Shown here: positions 32,133 through 39,931 of the stretch, in pieces
How the letters are laid out: every line of letters starts with the position of its first letter
Position numbering within the stretch: the stretch's first letter is position 1
Assembly (NCBI GenBank): GCA_017985935.1
Contig: JAGNWT010000005.1
Location: 30,766 to 82,331 of the forward strand
DNA: 51,566 nucleotides
Direction: 5' to 3'
From: Anaerolineales bacterium
GTDB lineage: Bacteria > Chloroflexota > Anaerolineae > Anaerolineales > Villigracilaceae
Notes under the pieces: generated by a model
Told to the model about the DNA's origin: nothing
Databases searched by the model: none
What the model saw: only the letters and a program-made list of their open reading frames with translations
Position numbers and translations under genes: made by a program

Positions 32133-33111
32133 ACGGAACAAACTCGTTGGTGAAGGACTTGCCGAGGTCCAGGCTGTCGGTGATCAACCCCATCTCCAGC
32201 AGGATGTTTTGCATGTTCTCCCAGGCTTTCGGGTCGGAATAGCCAAGGCGGTCAGCGCTCCACATCTGAATGGAGGTGTTCAAAATTTCCTTTTGCACTT
32301 TTTCATCGAGGTCGGCAAAGTTCGGGATGTAAGTCGCGCTCAAGGCGTAGGCTTCATCGGGATTTTCGATGGTGAATTTCAGTCCCTTCAAAAAGGCTTC
32401 CACGAACCCGCGCACCAGTTCAGGATCTTCCGCAATGACCTTCTCGCTCGCAAGGATCCCGTTCGCGGCCAACTGCACAGAATCTGCCACGCGCAGCTCG
32501 GTTACTTCAAATCCCTGCGCCTTCAACTGGATCGGCTCGTTCGCGGCGTAGCCCACCACGATGTTCTGTTCGCCCGCAGCCACCAACTCCACCTGATTGA
32601 AACCGATCTCCTGCAAGGTCACATCTGCTTCACTCAAGCCCGCAGAGAACAGCAGCGCGCGCAAGCCAATGTAATTCGCGCCGAACAAACCCGGCAGACC
32701 AATGGTCTTGCCTTTCAAATCCTGCGGAGAGACCACACCCTGCTCGCTCATCGAGATGACCGAGATCGGGAACTGCTGATACCACGCAGCCACATAAGTC
32801 ACGGGCACATCCTGAGCGCGAGCCAGCAGAACCTGCTCGCCTGAAACCACCGCGAAGGGCAGTTCGCCCAGCCCCACCAGCTTCACACCATCGGTCTCAA
32901 ATGAATAATCGAACTCAACCTCAAGCCCGGCGTCCTTGAAATATCCCTTTTCAACAGCGGCATAAAAGGGCGCGTATTGGATGTTGGCGATGTACCCCAT
33001 CGGCAGGCGGATCTTGGTCAACGGGACCGCCTCACTCTTAACCTGCGAACCGCCACAAGCCGAAAGGCTGACCGCCAGCCCAAGCATGATCAAAACTAAC
33101 TTCTTAAACAT
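32131..33111 (-). CDS. ribY: RibY-type flavin-binding lipoprotein (NMT1/THI5 family)
   Basis: This 326-residue ABC substrate-binding protein is lipid-anchored through the lipobox VSLSAC. It has the NMT1/THI5 fold: KIRLPMGYIANIQYAPFYAAVEKGYFKDAGLEVEF, the second-lobe LKGKTIGLPGLFG, and NQVELVAAGEQNIVVGYAANEP. Members bind thiamine precursors, sulfonates or, in RibXY systems, riboflavin. The FMN riboswitch upstream of the operon is what makes a flavin the likely ligand here. The frame opens earlier, but AAGGAG sets the start at 33111. Ligand identity is inferred from the regulation, not from pocket residues. Confidence 0.82.
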   Translation of the reverse strand: MFKKLVLIMLGLAVSLSACGGSQVKSEAVPLTKIRLPMGYIANIQYAPFYAAVEKGYFKDAGLEVEFDYSFETDGVKLVGLGELPFAVVSGEQVLLARAQDVPVTYVAAWYQQFPISVISMSEQGVVSPQDLKGKTIGLPGLFGANYIGLRALLFSAGLSEADVTLQEIGFNQVELVAAGEQNIVVGYAANEPIQLKAQGFEVTELRVADSVQLAANGILASEKVIAEDPELVRGFVEAFLKGLKFTIENPDEAYALSATYIPNFADLDEKVQKEILNTSIQMWSADRLGYSDPKAWENMQNILLEMGLITDSLDLGKSFTNEFVP

Positions 33112-33151
33112 TGATATCTCCTTGAAAATTATCTGCATCCCTTGCGTTCGT

Positions 33152-33913
33152 TCAAGATGCACTTTGCTGCCATTTCAAAAATCTTCTTTCGAGCACGGTC
33201 ACAATGCCATACAAAGACAACGCCAGCGCCACCAGCATGATCACCGCCACGAACACCATGGACGTGTCGTACTGGAAATCTCCAACCTTCAGCAGGAAGC
33301 CGAGCCCCGCTTTCGCATCCACCAGTTCACCGACGATCGCACCGATCACAGACAGGGTCGCGCCGATGCGCAGCCCGCCCAACAACACGGGCAAGGACGC
33401 GGGGATCTCCAGCTTTGAAATCACCTGCCAGCGGGTTGCGCGCAGGGACTTCATCATGTCGTACAACGAGGGAGGCACAGCCCGCACGCCCACCACCGTA
33501 TTCACCAGCACAGGAAAGAACACGATCAAGGCGCAGATGACGACCTTGGCAAGCAGTCCCTGCCCGAGCCAGATGGCGAGCAAAGGCGCGATCGCCACAA
33601 TGGGGATCGCCTGACTCGCCACGAGATACGGTGAAAGAATCTTTTCCAGCGGGCGCGACTTGGCCAGTGAATACCCAAGCACAGTGGCGGTGGTCACACC
33701 CACCAGCAAGCCAAGGGTCACTTCAAGCAGGGTGACACCCGTGTGATACAGCAGGCTGCCATCAGCAAGAGATTTGAGCAGGCGCGACCATACATCCATG
33801 GGCGAAGGCAGAATGAATTTGGGCAGCCCGCTCAGGCGCGCCACAACTCCCCAGGCCAGAACGCCGAAGATGATGGAGAAAATTCCGAGCCAGCGTGAAA
33901 GTGATTTTGTCAT
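33152..33913 (-). CDS. ribX: RibX-type ABC permease of predicted flavin importer
   Basis: This 253-residue inner-membrane permease is of the SsuC/ThiX/RibX type with about six helices. The coupling EAA-like loop is visible as YDMMKSLRATRWQVISKLEIPASLPVLLGGLRIG, which docks to the ATPase two genes on. The N-terminus MTKSLSRWLGIFSIIFGVLAWG agrees with the ATG at 33913; the longer frame to 34027 runs into the riboswitch terminator and is not coding. It is the first gene behind the FMN riboswitch. Confidence 0.87.
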   Translation of the reverse strand: MTKSLSRWLGIFSIIFGVLAWGVVARLSGLPKFILPSPMDVWSRLLKSLADGSLLYHTGVTLLEVTLGLLVGVTTATVLGYSLAKSRPLEKILSPYLVASQAIPIVAIAPLLAIWLGQGLLAKVVICALIVFFPVLVNTVVGVRAVPPSLYDMMKSLRATRWQVISKLEIPASLPVLLGGLRIGATLSVIGAIVGELVDAKAGLGFLLKVGDFQYDTSMVFVAVIMLVALALSLYGIVTVLERRFLKWQQSAS

Positions 33914-33983
33914 GGCAATAAAAAACGCCTCGATGAGATTCTCTTCGGGGCGCAAAGACAGGCCAAAACGGAGTCTGTGCGAA

Positions 33984-34016
33984 TAAAAATCCCGAAAACA
34001 AGAATCGTTTCCGGGG
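33984..34016 (-). terminator. Expression-platform terminator of the FMN riboswitch
   Basis: On the minus strand CCCGGAAAC (34015-34007) pairs with GTTTTCGGG (33999-33991), followed by ATTTTTATT. It lies between the aptamer and the permease start and would end transcription when flavin is plentiful. Confidence 0.75.
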
Positions 34017-34051
34017 CGTGAATCCACACAAGACCGTTCGGTCGTGTGTTC

Positions 34052-34220
34052 TACCTTCTATCATCCAGACTATACTGTCGGCTTCGGATTTACACCGAAT
34101 CATGCCTGCTTTATGCGGCGCCTGTTTCTCAATGAAGAAACTGTCACTGCCCAAAAAGGCTCGTGGGCTTTACCACCGATCGGGAATTCGCGTTCAAACG
34201 CGTCACCCTGCCCCGAAGGT
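34052..34220 (-). promoter_or_regulatory. FMN riboswitch (RFN element)
   Basis: Reading the minus strand, the aptamer runs from ACCTTCGGGGCAGGGTGA, through AATTCCCGATCGGTGGTA and AAGCCCACGAGC, to GATTCGGTGTAAATCCGAA, GCCGACAGTATAGTCTGG and closing GATAGAAGGT. These are the conserved blocks of the RFN element, and P1 pairs ACCTTC with GAAGGT. A separate hairpin (ACACACGACC/GGTCTTGTGT) and a terminator follow, so control is probably by transcription termination. It regulates the ABC operon at 31332-33913. Confidence 0.95.
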
Positions 34221-34238
34221 TATTATTTTGTTGAAGGA

Positions 34239-34244
34239 ATTATA
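34239..34244 (-). promoter_or_regulatory. -10 box TATAAT for FMN-riboswitch transcript
   Basis: TATAAT on the minus strand sits about 20 bases upstream of the first conserved aptamer bases. The hexamer 17 bases further upstream (ACAGCA) is a poor -35. Confidence 0.55.
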
Positions 34245-34292
34245 ACCCACCAAGCGCTGTTTGCTGTGAGGTCGTGGAGCTACCGCCGGTGC

Positions 34293-34324
34293 AAATAAAA
34301 AAGGTGACAGTCGCCTGTCACCTT
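34293..34324 (-). terminator. Terminator after valS
   Basis: A perfect 10-bp stem (34301-34310 with 34315-34324, core AGGTGACAG) has a four-base loop and is followed on the minus strand by TTTTTTATTT. Confidence 0.9.
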
Positions 34325-34332
34325 TCGTTCAT

Positions 34333-37029
34333 CTACTTCAACTGCGCCTTGATCTTCTCGGCAGTGTCTTTGTAGCCTTCCAGTTTTTCACGTTCCTTGG
34401 CTACCAATGCGGCGGGAGCCTTGTTGGCGAAATCGCTGGAGAGCAGTTTTTCCAACCGCTCAATGTGCGACTGCGCCTCCTTCAGTTCCTTTTCAAGACG
34501 GGGTTTGTCGTTCGCGAGATCCACCGTGCCAGCCAGCGGAATATAAACCTCCACCGAACCCACCACCAGCGCAATGGCATCGGCGGGCTTTTCTGCCAGA
34601 GCTGTGTGGATGTCCAACTGGGATGGATCGAGTCCTGAAAGGGTTGCGATCACAGAAGCCTGCCCTTTCAGCAAGTCCGCTTTTTCGCCAGCCGCGATCT
34701 GCGCCGCCAGTTTCTTCGAAGGCGCAATGCTCTTCTCTGCCCGCAGGTTGCGGATGGATCGGACCAGATCCTGGATCAGCGCAAAGTCTGCGATCTTGGA
34801 TTCCTCCCAACCTTCAGACTCGCGCGGCTCAGGGAACTTCGCCACGATCAACATTTCCGGCCAGCCGCCGGCGACCTTTGCGATCGGAGAATCGATCACC
34901 GATCTGCGCAGGTGTCCCCACACTTCCTCGGTGATGAACGGCGTAAACGGGTGCAGCAGGCGCAGGGCGATGTCGAACACGCGCGCCAGAGTCTCCACGG
35001 TCTGCTTTTTGGCCGCGGGATCTTTCATCTGCTCCTTGGCAACTTCCACATACCAGTCGGCAAAGTCTGACCACAGGAAATCATAGATCTGCTGCCCAGC
35101 CTGCCCATATTGGAAGTTCTGGAATTGACGCTCCACATCGCGGATGAGCGTTTGTAGTTTGGCCCAGATCCACGAGTCGGCGAGCGACCAGTTATCAGTG
35201 GTCAGTGTTTCAATTTTTCCATCTTCCAGCGAGTCGATCGCGTTGATCACGAAACGTCCGGCATTCCATATCTTGTTCGCGAAATTGCGATTGGCTTCCA
35301 CCTTCTTGATGCCCACGTTGGTGTCATTACCGGGCGTGGACCCCACCAGCAGCGTGAAGCGCAGCGCGTCGGTGCCAAACTCGTCCATGACGATGAGAGG
35401 GTCGATCACATTGCCCTTGGTCTTGGACATTTTATGTCCGTGCTCATCGCGCACGAGTCCATGCAGGTACACAGTATGGAAGGGAATTTGACCTGTGTAT
35501 TCCAATCCGCTCATGATCATGCGTGCCACCCAGAAGAACAAAATGTCGTACCCTGTTTCCATGTAGGAGGTCGGGTAAAAATATTTCAGATCGGGGGTCT
35601 GCTCGGGCCAACCCAGCGTGGAGAACGGCCACAGGCCAGAAGAGAACCATGTGTCCAACACGTCATCGTCCTGGCGGATATCCTGCGAACCGCAGGTGGA
35701 GCATTGGGTCGGGTCGGCACGGGAGACGGTCATGTGGTTGTTTGGGCAATACCAAACCGGGATGCGGTGTCCCCACCACAACTGGCGGCTGATGCACCAA
35801 TCTTCCAGGTTTTCCATCCAGTTGTAATAGACCTTCTCGAAGCGCTCCGGCACGATCTTGATGCGACCATCCTTCACAGCATCGAGCCCGGCCTTGCCAA
35901 GCGACTCGATCTTTACGAACCACTGTTCCGAGATCATCGGTTCCACGATCTCACCGCCGCGCTGTGAACGCGGGATCTTGGTGATGTATTTTTCTTCCTT
36001 GATGACAAGCCCCGCGGCTTTCATGTCAGCCCACAGGTTCTTGCGAGCATCGAAGCGGTCCTGACCCTGATATTTTCCACCGACCTCATTCACCTTCGCT
36101 TCCTTATCAAGCATGGAGATGATCGGCAGGTTATGGCGATGCGCGATGGCATAATCGTTCGGGTCGTGACCCGGCGTGATCTTGAGCGCGCCGGTGCCAA
36201 ACTCCATGCTGACGTATTCATCGGCGATGATAGGGATCTCGCGCCCGAGGATCGGCACGATGGCAGTCTTGCCGATGAACTTCTTGAATCGTTCATCCTC
36301 CGGGTGAACTGCCACAGCGGTATCCCCGAGAATCGTTTCGGGACGGATGGTGGCGACGGGAATGAACTCGTCTGAATCCTTCAGCATGTATTTGAAGTAA
36401 TACAGCTTCGCTTCTTCTTCGCTGTACTCCACCTCCAAATCCGAGACGGCGGTCTTGAGACCAGGCGACCAATTGATGAGGCGCGGTCCGCGATAGATCA
36501 GTCCCTTCTCATACAGCCGCACGAATGCCTCTCGAACTGCACGGCTCAATCCCTCGTCCAGAGTGAAGCGCTCGCGATCCCAATCGCAGGATGCGCCGAG
36601 GCGGCGGATCTGGTTGTAGATCATATTACCGTACTTGTGCTTCCACTCCCAGGTGCGGGCGATGAATTTTTCGCGTCCCAATTCTTCGCGGGTGATCTCC
36701 TCGGTTTTAAGCAGGTCGCGCTCAACCATTAATTGCGTGGCGATGCCCGCGTGATCGGAGCCGGGAACCCACAAAGTGGAGAAGCCTTTCATGCGGTGAT
36801 AGCGGATCATCAAGTCCTCCACGCTGACGAACATGGCGTGACCGATGTGTAGTTCGCCGGTCACGTTTGGCGGCGGGATGGAGATGACGAAAGGTTTGAC
36901 GTTCGGGTCGAAATCCGGTTTGTTCGGGTCGTTATGCGGCTTGAAATATCCGCCCTTTTCCCAAACCGCGTAAATGCGCTGCTCGGTGGATTTGAAGTCG
37001 TAAGCCTTGGGTAGTTCGTTTTTTGTCAT
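34333..37029 (-). CDS. valS: Valyl-tRNA synthetase
   Basis: This 898-residue class I synthetase charges tRNA-Val and edits misacylated Thr. The N-terminal catalytic part has PPPNVTGELHIGHAMF (HIGH motif), the editing CP1 insert follows (about residues 210-420), and the second signature is EHGHKMSKTKGNV (KMSKS type). The C-terminal anticodon domain and a coiled coil (LEKELKEAQSHIERLEKLL) complete it. The start at 37029 has AAGGAG and overlaps the stop of the DinB-like gene as ATGA. Expression is under the valine T-box at 37526-37773. The longer frame to 37098 is not used. Confidence 0.97.
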   Translation of the reverse strand: MTKNELPKAYDFKSTEQRIYAVWEKGGYFKPHNDPNKPDFDPNVKPFVISIPPPNVTGELHIGHAMFVSVEDLMIRYHRMKGFSTLWVPGSDHAGIATQLMVERDLLKTEEITREELGREKFIARTWEWKHKYGNMIYNQIRRLGASCDWDRERFTLDEGLSRAVREAFVRLYEKGLIYRGPRLINWSPGLKTAVSDLEVEYSEEEAKLYYFKYMLKDSDEFIPVATIRPETILGDTAVAVHPEDERFKKFIGKTAIVPILGREIPIIADEYVSMEFGTGALKITPGHDPNDYAIAHRHNLPIISMLDKEAKVNEVGGKYQGQDRFDARKNLWADMKAAGLVIKEEKYITKIPRSQRGGEIVEPMISEQWFVKIESLGKAGLDAVKDGRIKIVPERFEKVYYNWMENLEDWCISRQLWWGHRIPVWYCPNNHMTVSRADPTQCSTCGSQDIRQDDDVLDTWFSSGLWPFSTLGWPEQTPDLKYFYPTSYMETGYDILFFWVARMIMSGLEYTGQIPFHTVYLHGLVRDEHGHKMSKTKGNVIDPLIVMDEFGTDALRFTLLVGSTPGNDTNVGIKKVEANRNFANKIWNAGRFVINAIDSLEDGKIETLTTDNWSLADSWIWAKLQTLIRDVERQFQNFQYGQAGQQIYDFLWSDFADWYVEVAKEQMKDPAAKKQTVETLARVFDIALRLLHPFTPFITEEVWGHLRRSVIDSPIAKVAGGWPEMLIVAKFPEPRESEGWEESKIADFALIQDLVRSIRNLRAEKSIAPSKKLAAQIAAGEKADLLKGQASVIATLSGLDPSQLDIHTALAEKPADAIALVVGSVEVYIPLAGTVDLANDKPRLEKELKEAQSHIERLEKLLSSDFANKAPAALVAKEREKLEGYKDTAEKIKAQLK

Positions 37030-37502
37030 TCTTGCTCCTTGAGGTTGCGGCTGTAACCAGTCCAGCCGAGTTCGAGATTTGCGCGGGAACCGAGACATTC
37101 ATAAAGTTCGCCAGCATGTTGTTGGATGTGCCGGATATTGACGAAGTGCATTTCCAATCGATTGACCGGGTACCAGGAAAACCCGGAGTCTGCCGATTCG
37201 AGATCAGAGACGGGAACCTTTTCTTCGATCTGTTTTTCAACGAATGAAAGATACTCCAATACTTCTTCCCTGGTGAATGGAATATCGCCGTCCGGGTCGC
37301 GATGCTTTTCCCATTGGACAAAATCCTTCTCGGCATCCTGCACATAGAGATGGGCATAGAACAGGGTGTGATAGGACTTGCTCCAGAATTTGAATTGATC
37401 CTGCGGGTCGTCCCAGACGGACTGCGGGCATTTTTCAACCGCCTCCTTGAGCATTGCCAGCGCCGCGAGATATTGCGATCGGATTACCTGCTTGAGATTC
37501 AT
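37026..37502 (-). CDS. DinB-like metal-binding protein cotranscribed with valS
   Basis: This 158-residue four-helix protein belongs to the DinB superfamily. The likely metal ligands are in SYHTLFYAHLYV (helix 2) and NIRHIQQHAGELYECL (helix 4), fitting the superfamily's histidine triad. Members include thiol transferases and many unknowns. It is the first gene after the valine T-box, with a GGAG site, and overlaps valS by four bases. It must therefore rise with valS when valine tRNA is uncharged. A link to valine stress or to ValRS is suggested only by this arrangement. Confidence 0.8.
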   Translation of the reverse strand: MNLKQVIRSQYLAALAMLKEAVEKCPQSVWDDPQDQFKFWSKSYHTLFYAHLYVQDAEKDFVQWEKHRDPDGDIPFTREEVLEYLSFVEKQIEEKVPVSDLESADSGFSWYPVNRLEMHFVNIRHIQQHAGELYECLGSRANLELGWTGYSRNLKEQE

Positions 37503-37525
37503 TCGTTCTCCAATTCAACTTAAAT

Positions 37526-37555
37526 AAAAACGCCTCGTCCACAAGAGGACGAAGC
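37526..37555 (-). terminator. T-box regulated terminator
   Basis: On the minus strand GCTTCGTCC pairs with GGACGAGGC (37555-37547 with 37540-37532), followed by TTTTTATTT. It competes with the antiterminator formed by the T-box sequence just upstream. Confidence 0.88.
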
Positions 37556-37773
37556 ATTGGCTCCGCGGTACCACCTCAGTTCAGTCTTCGACTGCGCTCT
37601 GCAGCTGACAATGATCAGCCTGTGCTGTAACGGGCATTCCCGTGCCGGTCTAGTTTCGTGAAGATTTCTTCGGCATGTCACTTCAGACGACTTCGGCGAT
37701 GATCTCCTGCGGATGCTTCCACCTTGCACATCCTTCTCTATCAGGTATTTTTTTCGCCTACTACTTCTGAACG
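37556..37773 (-). promoter_or_regulatory. Valine-specific T-box leader
   Basis: The minus strand carries the T-box core AGGTGGTACCGCGG (37576-37563), followed by the terminator. At the 5' end, TTCAGA pairs with TCTGAA, then an inner GGCGA/TCGCC helix encloses the rest of Stem I. The internal loop between them has AGTAGTA on one side and GAAGTCG on the other. The specifier is therefore GTC (37691-37689), a valine codon, matching valS. A CGGGAATGCCCG hairpin fits Stem III. Uncharged tRNA-Val would prevent termination and allow the DinB-like gene and valS to be made. Confidence 0.95.
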
Positions 37774-37779
37774 CCTGAG

Positions 37780-37808
37780 ATTATACAAGCCGCCGCGGGG
37801 AGAGTCAA
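37780..37808 (-). promoter_or_regulatory. Sigma-70-type promoter of the T-box/valS transcript
   Basis: TTGACT (37808-37803) and TATAAT (37785-37780) are spaced by exactly 17 bases on the minus strand. The transcript would start about 37773, a few bases before Stem I of the T-box. Confidence 0.9.
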
Positions 37809-37836
37809 GAAGCGGGCAGAAGGAGCGAACCATTGA

Positions 37837-37845
37837 TGCTATACT
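37837..37845 (+). promoter_or_regulatory. Extended -10 TGCTATACT before SGNH-like gene
   Basis: TGC plus TATACT lies about 40 bases before the ATG at 37885. The same nonamer occurs on the minus strand at 46297-46289 before another lipoprotein gene. Confidence 0.5.
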
Positions 37846-37884
37846 TAAATTTGGTCGAACTCTCATTCAAAAATAGAAAGCCCC

Positions 37885-38625
37885 ATGAAAAAAATCCGCT
37901 CCACCCCAACAACCACATTATGGAAATACCCGATCTTGATCGTGCTGCTGGCATATCTCATGAGCGCATGCGCTTCCAACAGCACGCCAGACCTGCCGCA
38001 GAAGAAGATCCTCTTTATCGGCAACAGCTTTACCGACTTCAACAACGGCTTGGATAATCACCTGGCAGGGCTTGCGCCAAACTCTCAAACGGCGCGAGTC
38101 AGCCCGGGCGGGTACACCCTGCAGGATCACTGGGAAGACCCGTATACCATGGGCAGCGTGCGTTCCGGGTCGTGGGATGTGGTGGTGATCCAGGATCAAA
38201 GCCAGAACCCGGTCACCAACTACGAGAACTTCATGGACTATGCTAAAAAAATGGTCGGGGAGATCCGCACTGCCGGCGGAGAGCCGATCTTGTTCATGAC
38301 CTGGGAGCGCCCCGACAGCGTTCAATATGGCGTCACAACCGATGCCTTGTATAAAGCCTACAGCACCGCCGGTCAGGAACTCAAGGTGAGGGTGGCTCCA
38401 GTGGGCTGGGCATTTTTCGCGTCTCTGCGTGAACGACCGGACATCCAGTTAAACATTGAAGATGGACACCCCACCCCCGAAGGGACCTATCTCGCCGCCT
38501 GTATCTTCTACGGCGTGATCTATGGGCAAAGCCCGGTGGACAACCCCTACGGCGGAGACATCAGCGAAGAGAACAGGGTTTTCCTGCAACAGATGGCGGC
38601 GAGGGTTTTGCAGTTGGGAAAATAA
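37885..38625 (+). CDS. Lipoprotein SGNH/GDSL-like hydrolase
   Basis: This 246-residue surface protein has a lipobox YLMSAC. The mature part starts KILFIGNSFTDFNNG, a GxSxT variant of the SGNH block I with the serine nucleophile. It continues with SWDVVVIQDQSQNP and ends with DGHPTPEGTYLAACIFYG, the block V Asp-x-x-His. Similar to DUF4886/SGNH proteins, it may remove acyl groups from surface glycans or lipids. It is a single plus-strand gene between minus-strand operons and is convergent with btuD, with only five bases between stops and no clear terminator. Confidence 0.8.
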   Translation: MKKIRSTPTTTLWKYPILIVLLAYLMSACASNSTPDLPQKKILFIGNSFTDFNNGLDNHLAGLAPNSQTARVSPGGYTLQDHWEDPYTMGSVRSGSWDVVVIQDQSQNPVTNYENFMDYAKKMVGEIRTAGGEPILFMTWERPDSVQYGVTTDALYKAYSTAGQELKVRVAPVGWAFFASLRERPDIQLNIEDGHPTPEGTYLAACIFYGVIYGQSPVDNPYGGDISEENRVFLQQMAARVLQLGK

Positions 38626-38630
38626 AAGAG

Positions 38631-39404
38631 CTACTTTTTGAGATTCGGCAAGACGAGCGGAGCATCCACGAACGGGTGCTCCGCAACTTTTACCGGCAGG
38701 CAATACGCATCGGAGATCAAGTCCGCGGTCAACACTTCACGCGGACTGCCGATGGCTTTGAGATGTCCGCCAACCAGCAGGGCGACGCGGTCTGCAAAAT
38801 GAGCGGCGAGATTCAGATCGTGGAGCGCGACGAGTACCGCGAGATTTTCCTTGTGCGCAAGCTCGCGGATCAATTCCAACAGACTGACCTGATACTGCAG
38901 GTCGAGATGCGCGGTCGGTTCATCGAGCAGGAGGATGGGAGTGGACTGACACAAGGCGCGCGCCAGCAGAACCCGCTGCGCCTCGCCGCCAGATAACTCT
39001 CCCACACGGCGATCGGATAATGCCAGAGCGTTGACCCTGCTCAGGGCATTGCGAGCCAGTTCATCGTCGAGGGAAGATGCGTGACCTAAAAATCCAAGGT
39101 AGGGCGTGCGCCCCATCAAGACCGTCTCCCAAACTGTGAAGGCGGGCGGCAGGGAGATCGCCTGCGGCACCACAGCGATGTATCGCGCGCGCTGGATGGG
39201 AGTCAGCTTGTGGAAGTCATCGCCGTTGGTGCGGATGTTCCCCGTGGACGCGATCACCCCGCTCGCGGCGCGGATGATGGTGGACTTGCCCGCGCCGTTG
39301 GGTCCGATCAATGCGAGCACTTCGCCGTTGTTGACATCAAAGGAGACATCGTGCAAAACACGATGTTCACGATAGGAGGCGGAGAGATTATGGATTTTTA
39401 GCAT
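38631..39404 (-). CDS. btuD: Cobalamin ABC transporter ATPase
   Basis: This 257-residue ATPase of the BtuD/FhuC type has Walker A GPNGAGKSTIIRA, signature LSGGEAQRVLLARAL, Walker B ILLLDEPTAHLDL and the H-loop VLVALHDLNLAA. It energises the BtuC channel. Its ATG lies one base after the stop of the GNAT gene (TAA-A-ATG), so it is translated after that gene. The cobalamin riboswitch upstream of the operon supports B12 or another corrinoid as cargo; without it, an Fe-siderophore assignment would be equally fair. Confidence 0.9.
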   Translation of the reverse strand: MLKIHNLSASYREHRVLHDVSFDVNNGEVLALIGPNGAGKSTIIRAASGVIASTGNIRTNGDDFHKLTPIQRARYIAVVPQAISLPPAFTVWETVLMGRTPYLGFLGHASSLDDELARNALSRVNALALSDRRVGELSGGEAQRVLLARALCQSTPILLLDEPTAHLDLQYQVSLLELIRELAHKENLAVLVALHDLNLAAHFADRVALLVGGHLKAIGSPREVLTADLISDAYCLPVKVAEHPFVDAPLVLPNLKK

Positions 39405-39405
39405 T

Positions 39406-39930
39406 TTAGAAAATCAGATACCAATACAGCGCGGTCTCGGGATTTGATCTAATGGCTGTATACACATTGCGGTCGAAGCCGCTCAAGACAAAACCGCAGG
39501 ATCGATAAAGCATGCAGGCAGTGACATTGTCATCCTGCGTTTCGAGCATGACGCCGGGGAAATTATTTTCGCGTGCCCATTGGATCCCGCGCTCAAGCAG
39601 TGCGCGCCCGATGCCCGCCCCGCGATATTCAGGGTTGACCGCGATATCATCCACATATGCGAAGCGATTCCACCACTCAAGCATTTTGATGCGTCCGGCA
39701 ATTTTCCCGTTGACTTCGGCAAAGAACACCGTGGGACCCGTTTCTGAAAAACCGTAGTTGGTATCTTCAGCGGGGATGTCTCTTTCGTAGGGGACAACGT
39801 CGGCGGTCGAAAACGTGAGTTTTTCATTTTCGACCTCAAGGACGATCCTTGATCTCACCGTGAACTTGCGTGAGAAGGCATCTGCCTTCGGCGCGTTTTG
39901 CATGTCTGTTTTGTGAATGATGAAATCCAT
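39406..39930 (-). CDS. GNAT-family N-acetyltransferase inside the cobalamin operon
   Basis: This 174-residue protein has the GNAT acetyl-CoA site YVDDIAVNPEYRGAGIGRALL and the later strand-helix NVTACMLYRSCGFVLSGFD. Its N-terminal half is divergent. The start is the ATG at 39930, one base after the btuC stop (TGA-T-ATG); the stop is one base before btuD. It is thus locked between transporter subunits and controlled by the riboswitch. Its substrate is unknown. It could modify a cobalamin-related compound or simply be a hitch-hiker. Confidence 0.85.
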   Translation of the reverse strand: MDFIIHKTDMQNAPKADAFSRKFTVRSRIVLEVENEKLTFSTADVVPYERDIPAEDTNYGFSETGPTVFFAEVNGKIAGRIKMLEWWNRFAYVDDIAVNPEYRGAGIGRALLERGIQWARENNFPGVMLETQDDNVTACMLYRSCGFVLSGFDRNVYTAIRSNPETALYWYLIF

Positions 39931-39931
39931 A

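Noticed and set aside
33914..34027. Longer N-terminus of the flavin permease
   Set aside because: The frame crosses the riboswitch terminator and has no hydrophobic or family-like sequence.
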